Assembly (NCBI GenBank): GCA_025924755.1
Contig: JAICHT010000072.1
Location: forward strand, 1-13,353
Direction: 5' to 3'
DNA from: Chitinophagaceae bacterium
GTDB taxonomy: Bacteria > Bacteroidota > Bacteroidia > Chitinophagales > Chitinophagaceae
DNA: 13,353 nucleotides
In this document: piece by piece, positions 1 to 6,881 of the stretch
How positions within the stretch are numbered: the stretch's first letter is position 1
How the letters are laid out: each line of letters opens with the position of its first letter
Program-made: the position numbers and the translations under genes
Notes under the pieces: model-generated
The model's input: the letters and a program-made list of their open reading frames with translations, nothing else
Database searches by the model: none
Told to the model about the DNA's origin: nothing

Positions 1-1
1 A

Positions 2-109
2 GTTTTAAAGATTGAATATGCCACTTTTAGAAATAAATAATTGCCCTGCAGTGAAGATAAATTGAAGGTAAAACTTACATGATATAAAGCTGATAAATTA
101 GCGGCGGAA
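2..109 (+). pseudogene. Upstream in-frame remnant of the A2M-family gene, interrupted by two stop codons
   Basis: Read in the frame of the downstream A2M gene, this stretch gives IEYATFRNK, a TAA stop (38-40), LPCSEDKLKVKLT, a TGA stop (80-82), then YKADKLAAE running straight into the ATG at 110. From memory, Bacteroidota A2M proteins have a segment of the form TFR(N/D)K-L-x-PG-x(4)-W-x-(V/I)-K-(I/L)-x-G just before the AAEM..SMYDASLD block. The match is close except that the stops sit where L and G are expected, and PC and L replace PG and W. The other two forward frames stop within the first 15 bases. This is therefore coding sequence with substitutions but no frameshift. Causes could be gene decay or base-call errors near a contig end. 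The homology comes from family knowledge, not from an alignment. Confidence 0.65.
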
Positions 110-2905
110 ATGCTGTTAAGTATGTACGATGCTTCACTGGGCCAATTTAAACCCCACAGTTGGACTGTTCCGGATATATGGCCGGTTTATGATGGAACTT
201 TATTGTGGAATAGTAATATGAATTTTTCAGCTATTTCATCCGAACAAAAATGGATTAATGAATCCAATTACCGAACCTTTCAAAAGCAATATGATGCTTT
301 CATCTTCAATAATAGAAGTGGAAGAATGTATAAATTTTCTTCTCCTAGAATTGTAAAAGATGAAGAACTAATAAGTGACGCTGCCATTGCGGATTCATCT
401 GTTTCTACACGCTTACCTGGTCGGGTAGCAGGCATTAGAACAGATGTAAGGAACGCCTCGTTAAATGAGGTTGTCGTGGCAGGCTACAGCACTCCAAAAA
501 AACAAAACACAACCTCAAATCCACAAGAAGTCCAGGTACGAAAAAATTTCAACGAAACTGCCTTTTTCTTTCCGCAATTAACCACTGATAGCAGCGGCGC
601 AGTGGAGTTTTCTTTCTCTGTGCCGGAAGCAGTAACCCGTTGGAAATTACAGGCGCTGGCGCATACAAAAGAGCTATCGTTTGGAGTATCACAAAAGGAT
701 ATTGTAACGCAAAAACTGTTGATGGTACAAACTAATGCGCCGCGTTTTTTACGCCAGGGCGACCGCATAGAACTCAGTACTAAAATCGTCAACTTATCCG
801 GCAAAGAAATTACCGGCCAGGCCGAATTGCAATTGCTGGACGCTACTACCAATCAATCGGTAGACGGCTGGTTTCAAAATCTATATGCCAACCAATATTT
901 TACAGTAGGTGCAGGCCAAAGTGAGGTGGTAAAATTTCCTATTGAAATTCCATTTTTGTATTCAAAACCGCTGCTATGGCGTATTGTAGCAAGAAGTACG
1001 GATTCAGCAGCCAATATAGTCCAAAATAGTTTTAGCGATGGAGAAGAAGCCATCATTCCTATATTGACTAATAAAGTGCTAATAACAGAAACATTGCCAC
1101 TAGTTGTAAAAGGAAACGGCACTAAAAATTTTACGTTCGAACCTTTACTTAAATCCGGCAATAACGAACAGTTGCAAAACCACAGTTTGACTTTTGAATA
1201 TACGGCTAATGCTGCCTGGTATGCGGTGCAGGCGCTGCCCTATCTTACAGAACCCACTAACGAATGTGCAGAGCAGATCTGGAACCGGTATGATGCCAAC
1301 TCTATAGCAGCAATGCTGACACAAACTTCACCCCGGTTGAAACAGGTTTTTGAAAAATGGAAAACAGCAGACACCGCTTCACTCTTGTCGAACTTACAGA
1401 AGAATGAAGAATTGAAATCGGTTTTGCTGCAGGAAACGCCTTGGGTGTTGCAAGCGAAAACAGAAGCGCAACAAAAGAAAAACATAGCGTTGTTGTTTGA
1501 TATCATGCATATGAATACTGCTTTAAAAAGCAACTTAGAAAAGTTGCAGGCATTGCAAAGTGAAAACGGTGGCTTCGTATGGTTTGCCGGCAGTCCCGAC
1601 GACCGGTATATTACGCAGTATATTCTTACAGGCATCGGGCACCTTAAAAAGCTGAATGCTATTGCAAAAGATCAAAAAAGTACATTGGAAGTCATCACTC
1701 AAAAAGCACTCTCCTATCTCGATGAAAAAATAAAAAAAGATTATGATAATCTGGTTGCGCATAAAACAGATTTGAAAAAAGTAAACGGCACAGCCATCAC
1801 CATTCAATATTTATATATGCGCAGCTTTTTCCCGGAGCTGCCAATTCCGAAAAATGCACAAACGGCTTATAATTATTTTCGCCGCCAGGCACAACAATAC
1901 TGGACAAAAGAAAATAAATACCTGCAGGGCATGATTGCCTTAGCTTTATATCGTAACGGCGATGCACAAACGCCAAAAGCTATTTTACGATCATTGAAAG
2001 AAACGTCCATTAATACGGAGATGGGCATGTACTGGAAAGAAAATGCTTTTGGACGCAGCTGGTATTGGTGGCAGGCGCCCATTGAAACGCAAGCATTATT
2101 AATAGAAGCGTTTAATGAAATTAGTAATGATACAAAAACAGTGGATGCGCTGAAAACCTGGCTTCTTAAAAACAAACAAACTAATAACTGGCGTACTACC
2201 AAAGCCACTGCAGACGCCTGTTACGCCTTGTTATTGCAAGGGAGCAACTGGATAGATAGCCAACCTGTTGTTACAATTAAGGCAGGCAGTTTGGCCATGT
2301 CCAATAGCCAGGAAGCAGAAGCTGGCACCGGCTATTTTAAACAAACGCTTGAGGGCTCATTTATAAAGTCTGATATGGGAAATATCAGCGTAACAGTACA
2401 ACAAAATAATTCTTCTGCACAAGGTTGGGGAGCCGCTTACTGGCAATATTTCGAAGATATGAATAGCATAAAGTCTGCTGCCACTCCATTGCAATTAACC
2501 AAGAAACTGTTCGTTGAAAAAAATGAAGATAACGGACCGGTATTGCACCTGGTAAACGAAGGAGATGCTGTGCATATTGGCGATAAAATAATGGTTAGAA
2601 TTGAGCTGCGGGCAGACAGGGATATGGAATATGTACACATGAAGGATCTTCGGGCCTCTGCGTTAGAACCGGTCAATGTATTAAGCAATTATAAATGGCA
2701 GGGAGGCTTAGGATACTATGAAAGCACAAAAGACGCCAGTACCGATTTCTTTTTTAATTATCTGCGCAAAGGCACTTACTTTTTTGAGTATCCTTTATTT
2801 GTAACGCATGCCGGTAGCTTTAGCAATGGCATCACTACCATACAGTGTTTATATGCCCCGGAATTTAGTGCTCATAGTGATGGAGTAAAACTTACGGTTG
2901 AATAA
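110..2905 (+). CDS. Alpha-2-macroglobulin family protein, C-terminal half (probably part of a broken gene)
   Basis: A 931-residue frame matching the C-terminal half of bacterial A2M proteins, large envelope proteins thought to trap proteases. It opens inside a macroglobulin domain (SMYDASLGQF, residues 4-13), not with a signal peptide, so ATG 110 is almost certainly not the native start. The A2M core follows: FNETAFFFPQL (147-157) and VPEAVTRWKLQALAHTKEL (171-189). The thioester motif CAEQ is at residues 386-389 within NECAEQIWNRY, with the Cys and Gln of the bond intact. After it comes the helical thioester domain (about 360-760), then a beta-rich receptor-binding-like end. Residues 100-131 hold a SusC-like insertion (GRVAGI, then LNEVVVAGYSTPKK). 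Full-length relatives are about twice as long, with the export signal far upstream. The frame downstream of 110 is clean for 2.8 kb, so any inactivation is recent or is a sequencing artefact. No partner gene such as a penicillin-binding protein 1C is visible here. Confidence 0.85.
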   Translation: MLLSMYDASLGQFKPHSWTVPDIWPVYDGTLLWNSNMNFSAISSEQKWINESNYRTFQKQYDAFIFNNRSGRMYKFSSPRIVKDEELISDAAIADSSVSTRLPGRVAGIRTDVRNASLNEVVVAGYSTPKKQNTTSNPQEVQVRKNFNETAFFFPQLTTDSSGAVEFSFSVPEAVTRWKLQALAHTKELSFGVSQKDIVTQKLLMVQTNAPRFLRQGDRIELSTKIVNLSGKEITGQAELQLLDATTNQSVDGWFQNLYANQYFTVGAGQSEVVKFPIEIPFLYSKPLLWRIVARSTDSAANIVQNSFSDGEEAIIPILTNKVLITETLPLVVKGNGTKNFTFEPLLKSGNNEQLQNHSLTFEYTANAAWYAVQALPYLTEPTNECAEQIWNRYDANSIAAMLTQTSPRLKQVFEKWKTADTASLLSNLQKNEELKSVLLQETPWVLQAKTEAQQKKNIALLFDIMHMNTALKSNLEKLQALQSENGGFVWFAGSPDDRYITQYILTGIGHLKKLNAIAKDQKSTLEVITQKALSYLDEKIKKDYDNLVAHKTDLKKVNGTAITIQYLYMRSFFPELPIPKNAQTAYNYFRRQAQQYWTKENKYLQGMIALALYRNGDAQTPKAILRSLKETSINTEMGMYWKENAFGRSWYWWQAPIETQALLIEAFNEISNDTKTVDALKTWLLKNKQTNNWRTTKATADACYALLLQGSNWIDSQPVVTIKAGSLAMSNSQEAEAGTGYFKQTLEGSFIKSDMGNISVTVQQNNSSAQGWGAAYWQYFEDMNSIKSAATPLQLTKKLFVEKNEDNGPVLHLVNEGDAVHIGDKIMVRIELRADRDMEYVHMKDLRASALEPVNVLSNYKWQGGLGYYESTKDASTDFFFNYLRKGTYFFEYPLFVTHAGSFSNGITTIQCLYAPEFSAHSDGVKLTVE

Positions 2906-2925
2906 TGTAAGTAAATAAGTGGGCC

Positions 2926-2988
2926 GATGATCGTTGGTTGTTGATTTTACTATTGAGCCTTTTCAAATAACGGCCAACGAACATCATC
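2926..2988. repeat. Imperfect inverted repeat in a convergent intergenic gap
   Basis: The arm GATGATCGTTGG (2926-2937) is complementary to CCAACG (2974-2979) plus ATCATC (2983-2988), with a 3-nt bulge (2980-2982) and a loop of about 36 nt. It lies between the 3' ends of the A2M gene and the thioesterase, which converge here. It might act as a weak bidirectional terminator, but the loop is long and there is no clear T-tract. The rest of 2906-2994 shows nothing else. Confidence 0.3.
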
Positions 2989-2994
2989 CACCTT

Positions 2995-3429
2995 TTAAAT
3001 CCATTCAAAGCTTTCATCCCTGGGCATTGCATTAAATACGGTTATTACCTGCTCGGGCGGCGTAGTAAGCTTTCTTAATATACTATTCATCCAGGCGCCA
3101 TCAACCGTTAATACTGCAGAAAGCGTTTGCTGTTCTTTAATAACCTGGTGTTGAATACTCCATCGCGAAAAATCTTTACGGGCTTTCATCAATTTTAAAT
3201 TGATATGCACTTCGTCGCCTAATTTTATTTCTCTTCTAAACACGCATTCTTCGCGAAACAAGATAGGACCTACCTGGAGTTGCTGCATCACCTCGGTAGT
3301 AAATCCATACTTATTCAAAAACTCTATACGGCAAAAAGCACCCCAGTCATAATACACCGAATGGCGCAAATGAAAATTGGGATCTAAATCGGACCAGCGT
3401 ATCTGCACTAAATAATTAAAATCGCTCAT
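2995..3429 (-). CDS. Acyl-CoA thioesterase, 4HBT hotdog-fold family
   Basis: A 144-residue cytoplasmic hotdog-fold protein, likely hydrolysing an acyl-CoA thioester. The substrate cannot be told from sequence. Near the N-terminus, RWSDLDPNFHLRHSVYYDWG (residues 11-30) matches the 4HBT signature; the second Asp (D16, in the DP pair) aligns with the catalytic Asp of 4-hydroxybenzoyl-CoA thioesterase. The usual Gly before His in this motif is Phe (NFH). The middle (GPILFREECVFRREIKLGDEV) and the VLTVDGAWMN strand fit the central sheet. The start chosen is ATG at 3429, which overlaps the TGA of the upstream MFS gene as ATGA. The frame stays open to 3636, but that extension lies inside the MFS gene and has no homology-like sequence. 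Translational coupling to the transporter is likely. Confidence 0.85.
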   Translation of the reverse strand: MSDFNYLVQIRWSDLDPNFHLRHSVYYDWGAFCRIEFLNKYGFTTEVMQQLQVGPILFREECVFRREIKLGDEVHINLKLMKARKDFSRWSIQHQVIKEQQTLSAVLTVDGAWMNSILRKLTTPPEQVITVFNAMPRDESFEWI

Positions 3430-4625
3430 GTAGGTAAAAGTTGTTTTTGTAAAAAGAAAAATCCGGCAGCCGCGCTGAGGCATATAAAAAAGTCGGCCAC
3501 CCAAAGTGTAGAAAAACCATATGCTACTGCGGCCTGAGCTGCCAGTGTAGGCGCTAACACCTGGGCCAGTGCAAAGGATATATTGTATGCTGCTGCATAT
3601 TGGCCACGGTTTTGAGGTGTGCTTCTGCTTACCCAAAAACTATTTACAAACGGAAACAGCAACATCTCACCAAAGGTCATCATAACCATATTCAGCAGCA
3701 CAATTACCAATACCAAAGAGATGCTTAAAGTAAAATAGGCCAGGCCGGTTAGCAAGGCGCCAATAACCATATATTGTACAGGGTTGCGTTTATTTTCCAG
3801 CTTGTATACCATCACCATTTCTACCAACGCAATAATAATTCCGTTCATTGCCAATATGCATCCTATGGTAAATTCGGAAAAGTGTAAATGGTTTTTATAG
3901 AAATAAGGAACGAGGCTGAACATTTGAAAAAAACAAAGGCATATTAAAAAGACAAACGACATCGCTTTTAAAAAAACCTTGTCCTGATAGGCTGACTTTC
4001 TGATAGTATGCTGCTCTGCAAAAACAGTCGTTACTTTGGTTTTTTTAGGTGCCAGGAAGAACATTAGTAAAAATGAGGCGGCAATACAGGTACTGCCATC
4101 TACCCAAAATAACCAGGCATAATTGATACTGGCCAATATACCACCAAGGGCCGGCCCAATAGCCCATCCCAGGTTAACAGCCAGCCTGTTTAACGAATAG
4201 CACCGTGTACGATTGTTTTCGCTGCCATAAGCCGCAATAGCGGCAGCGTTGGCCGGCCGGAAGGCTTCACCCAAGCTGCTTAAGAAAAAGATAGCAATAG
4301 CTATATGCGGCAGCGTATGCATAGCACCTACTACAAAGAACATAATACCATTCAACAACAAACTAAAAAACTGTACATAGTAAAAACCAAATTTATCGGT
4401 AAGCTTGCCGCCAATAAAACTTCCTAATATGGCTCCGCTGCCAAACGTAGCCATTACCCAGCCAGCCTGGGAAAGCGAATATCCTTTACTGGTGAGGTAC
4501 ACAGTTAAAAACGGGATCACCATAGTTCCGCTGCGGTTTACAAACATTACCACTGCCAGCCACCAAATAGAACGCGATAAACCCTGATACGCATTTTTAT
4601 ATAACTGCGTTACAACCTGAAACAT
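3426..4625 (-). CDS. MFS (major facilitator superfamily) transporter
   Basis: A 399-residue inner-membrane protein with about twelve hydrophobic segments in two six-helix halves and a polar linker near the middle (about residues 190-215, APKKTKVTTVFAEQHTIRKS). The MFS motif A between helices 2 and 3 is present as GGKLTDKFG (about residues 73-81). The helix 1 region, with NRSGTMVIPFLTVYLTSKGYS, resembles drug/proton antiporters of the MdtH/YttB type; the substrate is unknown. It is the first gene of a pair, and its TGA stop overlaps the thioesterase ATG by 4 nt. The start is ATG at 4625, 74 bp from the divergently transcribed FKBP gene. No convincing TAnnTTTG box is seen on the minus strand; the nearest, TAATTTCG, lies too close to the ATG. 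Confidence 0.9.
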   Translation of the reverse strand: MFQVVTQLYKNAYQGLSRSIWWLAVVMFVNRSGTMVIPFLTVYLTSKGYSLSQAGWVMATFGSGAILGSFIGGKLTDKFGFYYVQFFSLLLNGIMFFVVGAMHTLPHIAIAIFFLSSLGEAFRPANAAAIAAYGSENNRTRCYSLNRLAVNLGWAIGPALGGILASINYAWLFWVDGSTCIAASFLLMFFLAPKKTKVTTVFAEQHTIRKSAYQDKVFLKAMSFVFLICLCFFQMFSLVPYFYKNHLHFSEFTIGCILAMNGIIIALVEMVMVYKLENKRNPVQYMVIGALLTGLAYFTLSISLVLVIVLLNMVMMTFGEMLLFPFVNSFWVSRSTPQNRGQYAAAYNISFALAQVLAPTLAAQAAVAYGFSTLWVADFFICLSAAAGFFFLQKQLLPT

Positions 4626-4671
4626 TCACGAAATTAAAGTTTCGTTTACATCCTGCTGTTGGCGGTTGCGT

Positions 4672-4679
4672 TATTTTTG
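4672..4679 (+). promoter_or_regulatory. Candidate Bacteroidota -7 promoter element (TATTTTTG) of the FKBP gene
   Basis: An exact match to TAnnTTTG, 20 nt before the ATG at 4700, which would give a 5' leader of roughly 14 nt. I see no good TTG -33 element at the usual spacing, so this rests on the -7 box and its position alone. Confidence 0.45.
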
Positions 4680-4699
4680 CGTCTCAATAAATAATAAAC

Positions 4700-5404
4700 A
4701 TGAAAAAAGTTTTCTTAGGTGGACTGCTATTGATATCGGTTGCAGCATTTTCACAAGCAAAAAAGCCGGCGGTTAAAAAAACGGCAGCGTCTGCTACGGT
4801 ATTAAAGAATCTTACCGATTCGGCCAGCTATGCCATTGGAGTGAGCGTAGCCAACTTTTATAAGCAACAAGGCATGGCCAGCTTAAATGCAGCTATGGTA
4901 TCGAAAGCCATTACAGATATGATGGATAAGAAAACCCCGCTGATGAATGAAAACGATTGTAACAATGTAATAATGAAATATATGAACCAGGGACAACAGG
5001 CAAAAGCCAAACCAAACGTAGAAGCCGGTGAAAAATTTTTAGCCGACAATAAATCGAAACCCGGCGTGAAAACCACACCATCCGGATTGCAATATGAAGT
5101 AATTACAGAAGGAACCGGGCCAAAGCCAACCTTAAGCGATACTGTTACGGTGAACTATATAGGGACGCTGATCAACGGAACCGAATTTGACAATTCGTAC
5201 AAGCGCGGACAGCCAATTTCTTTTCCTGTAGGCGGTGTTATTAAGGGCTGGACAGAAGCGCTTCAGTTGATGCCTGTTGGCTCTAAATATAAATTATATA
5301 TACCGCAGGAGTTGGCATATGGCACCAATGATGTAGGCAATATACCTGCAGGCTCAGTATTGGTATTTGAAGTAGAGTTATTAAAACTTGGCAGCAGTAA
5401 ATAA
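4700..5404 (+). CDS. Exported FKBP-type peptidyl-prolyl cis-trans isomerase
   Basis: A 234-residue foldase that catalyses proline isomerisation in proteins of the periplasm or cell surface. Residues 1-20 (MKKVFLGGLLLISVAAFSQA) form a signal peptide with likely cleavage after SQA; no lipobox Cys is seen. A Lys/Ala-rich linker follows, then an FKBP N-terminal dimerisation-type helical domain (about 36-118), then the catalytic FKBP domain (about 125-231). The pocket residues look intact: Y153 (VNYIGT), F163-D164 (EFDNS), F175, V180-I181 and W184 (GGVIKGW), Y207 (LAYG), I215 and F223 (LVFEVELL). The architecture is that of Mip/FkpA proteins. The gene is monocistronic: it has its own candidate promoter just upstream and a hairpin terminator 20 nt after the stop. 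The start is clear from the signal peptide. Confidence 0.95.
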   Translation: MKKVFLGGLLLISVAAFSQAKKPAVKKTAASATVLKNLTDSASYAIGVSVANFYKQQGMASLNAAMVSKAITDMMDKKTPLMNENDCNNVIMKYMNQGQQAKAKPNVEAGEKFLADNKSKPGVKTTPSGLQYEVITEGTGPKPTLSDTVTVNYIGTLINGTEFDNSYKRGQPISFPVGGVIKGWTEALQLMPVGSKYKLYIPQELAYGTNDVGNIPAGSVLVFEVELLKLGSSK

Positions 5405-5423
5405 CTTTGATTTTCCGGTATAT

Positions 5424-5455
5424 AAAGAAGGGATCATATTTATGACCCCTTCTTT
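5424..5455. terminator. Hairpin terminator between the convergent FKBP gene and cmk
   Basis: 14-nt arms (5424-5437 and 5442-5455; AAAGAAGGGATCAT with ATGACCCCTTCTTT) pair with a single A-C mismatch around a 4-nt loop. A T-rich stretch follows on the plus strand (TTTATTGTTT) and a T/A-rich one on the minus strand. It ends the FKBP gene and could also serve cmk, whose stop lies 68 nt away. Confidence 0.8.
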
Positions 5456-5523
5456 ATTGTTTAGCTGATATATTAAAGACATATTATTTAGTTGTGCCCC
5501 GTTTACAGATATGCATTCAACCA

Positions 5524-6222
5524 CTATGCAGGATTTTTAGCAGCCAGTTTTTGCTCTGCCCAATGGAGTGCCCGTTGAAATTGTTCTTTTTCGGTAAGAT
5601 TAGTGTTATCTAAAATGATGGCATCTTCTGCTTGCCGCAATGGACTAATATCGCGGTGCGAATCAATATAATCTCTCAGTTCCAGGTTGGCCTTTATTTC
5701 TTCAATAGTAATATTGGGATTTTTTTCATACAGTTCCTGAAATCTTCTTTCTACCCGAACAGCGTTATCGGCCGTCATAAATATTTTTAATTCTGCATCG
5801 GGAAATACTACAGTTCCGATATCTCTTCCATCCATTACAATACCTCTTTTCCTTCCCATTTGCTGCTGCTGCGCTACAGCAAACTGCCGTACTTCTTTTA
5901 TGGCAGCTACATCACTTACTTTTTCGGCTACTACCAAATCGCGTATCACATATTCCACATTTTCGTCGTTCAGGTATATTTCCGACTGGCCGCTTTTTGC
6001 ATTGTAAACCAAGTCCAGCGCAATATTTTCCAATGCATCGTGCACCGCTTTAGTATGAGTCCAGTCAATATGGTTGCGCAAAAAATACAAGGTAATAGCC
6101 CGGTACATAGCACCGCTATCTACATATATATAATTCAGCGCTTTCGCCAGTTGCTTTGCCAAGGTGCTTTTGCCGCAAGACGACCAGCCATCTATGGTGA
6201 TGATAATTTTTTTGTGTGTCAT
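5524..6222 (-). CDS. cmk: Cytidylate kinase (CMP/dCMP kinase)
   Basis: A 232-residue cytoplasmic enzyme that phosphorylates CMP and dCMP with ATP for pyrimidine nucleotide recycling. It has the P-loop DGWSSCGKST (residues 11-20), the nucleotide-site motif VDSGAMYRA (34-42), the GRDIGTVVFPDAELKIFMTA block (132-151), the LID-type Arg region (RVERR, 156-160) and the RDISPLRQAEDAIILDNT motif (190-207) typical of bacterial CMP kinases. The length fits the family. I chose ATG at 6222 (MTHKKIIITIDG); the frame can be extended to a TTG at 6234, but that adds only four residues and no homology. It follows the pyrophosphatase gene by 69 nt, a gap holding a possible own promoter. Confidence 0.95.
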   Translation of the reverse strand: MTHKKIIITIDGWSSCGKSTLAKQLAKALNYIYVDSGAMYRAITLYFLRNHIDWTHTKAVHDALENIALDLVYNAKSGQSEIYLNDENVEYVIRDLVVAEKVSDVAAIKEVRQFAVAQQQQMGRKRGIVMDGRDIGTVVFPDAELKIFMTADNAVRVERRFQELYEKNPNITIEEIKANLELRDYIDSHRDISPLRQAEDAIILDNTNLTEKEQFQRALHWAEQKLAAKNPA

Positions 6223-6231
6223 GTATAGCGG

Positions 6232-6263
6232 CAAAAATCCTAACTATATATGAGAAAACAAAA
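6232..6263 (-). promoter_or_regulatory. Possible promoter of cmk (TTTTG, 19-nt spacer, GATTTTTG)
   Basis: On the minus strand, TTTTG (6263-6259) lies 19 nt before GATTTTTG (6239-6232), one base off the TAnnTTTG consensus. This spacing suits Bacteroidota promoters. The box ends only 9 nt before the ATG at 6222, so the transcript would be nearly leaderless. Confidence 0.3.
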
Positions 6264-6291
6264 GCGGTTTTGTAAAAGGTATCAAATGATT

Positions 6292-6798
6292 TTATTTCTT
6301 TGATTTCTCAATGAGCTGCATGGCTTCTCTTGCATCGCCCCAACCCTGCGGCTGAAACTTTTTACCCGCCATAGCATTATAGGAAACAAAAAAATGTTCA
6401 ATATCTCTCAAAACATTTTTATTTACATCTTTTAAATCTTTTACATCATTGTAAGTATGCGACAATACGGATACGGCTATTAAGCGGTCGTTCTCCACAG
6501 TAGTCTTCTCGTCTTCCGTTTGCATTGCTTTTAACACACCTACTATTCTACATTCCACTACGCAACCAGGATATGCTGCTTCATCCATTATAATCAGCAC
6601 ATCCAGCGGATCGCCGTCATCACCTTTGGTATTGGGTATAAAGCCAAAGTCGAACGGGAACACCATGCCGACCGGCATAATCTTCGTTAATTTAAAAGCT
6701 TTAGCCACTTTGTCGTATGCATATTTGTTTCTACAGCCCCTTGGAGTTTCTATGATGATATCGAATGCGCCTGCTCCTTTTGTCTCTTTTTCACTCAT
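6292..6798 (-). CDS. ppa: Inorganic pyrophosphatase, family I
   Basis: A 168-residue soluble enzyme that hydrolyses pyrophosphate to two phosphates, pulling biosynthetic reactions forward. The family I signature DGDPLDV is at residues 61-67. Other metal or phosphate-binding positions visible are E17 (IIIETPRG), K25 and Y26 (NKYAY), and the EDEKTTVENDRLIAV stretch (95-109). KFQPQGWGDAREA (147-159) forms the C-terminal helix region. I chose ATG at 6798 (MSEKETKG); a TTG at 6834 extends the frame by 12 residues but falls in the T-tail of the clpC terminator and adds nothing family-like. Only about 36 nt separate that terminator from the ATG and no TAnnTTTG box is seen there, so the promoter overlaps the terminator tail or the gene relies on readthrough from clpC. 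cmk follows downstream. Confidence 0.95.
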   Translation of the reverse strand: MSEKETKGAGAFDIIIETPRGCRNKYAYDKVAKAFKLTKIMPVGMVFPFDFGFIPNTKGDDGDPLDVLIIMDEAAYPGCVVECRIVGVLKAMQTEDEKTTVENDRLIAVSVLSHTYNDVKDLKDVNKNVLRDIEHFFVSYNAMAGKKFQPQGWGDAREAMQLIEKSKK

Positions 6799-6823
6799 AG
6801 CAATTGATGTTTGTGTAGAAATG

Positions 6824-6859
6824 AAACAAAACAAAAATCCCGCCTGTTCAGCGGGATTT
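6824..6859 (-). terminator. Intrinsic terminator of clpC
   Basis: A perfect 9-bp stem (AAATCCCGC 6835-6843, GCGGGATTT 6851-6859) with a 7-nt loop, followed on the minus strand by a T-rich tail (TTGTTTTGTTT, 6834-6824). It lies 22 nt after the clpC stop. The GC-rich base of the stem and the T-tail give it the classic form. Confidence 0.9.
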
Positions 6860-6881
6860 AATTATTAATTATCGAGAGCTT

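Noticed and set aside
80..82. TGA read as selenocysteine or as a recoded sense codon in the A2M frame
   Set aside because: A TAA also interrupts the same frame at 38-40, TGA serves as a normal stop for the MFS gene, and the expected residue is Gly. Decay or base error explains both stops more simply.
484..2688. Minus-strand open frames of 83-131 codons opposite the A2M gene
   Set aside because: Cys/Phe/Ser-rich translations typical of antisense frames, with no recognisable motifs or start context.
3430..3636. N-terminal extension of the thioesterase frame to 3636
   Set aside because: It lies inside the MFS gene, has no hotdog-like sequence, and the ATGA overlap at 3426-3429 gives a better start.
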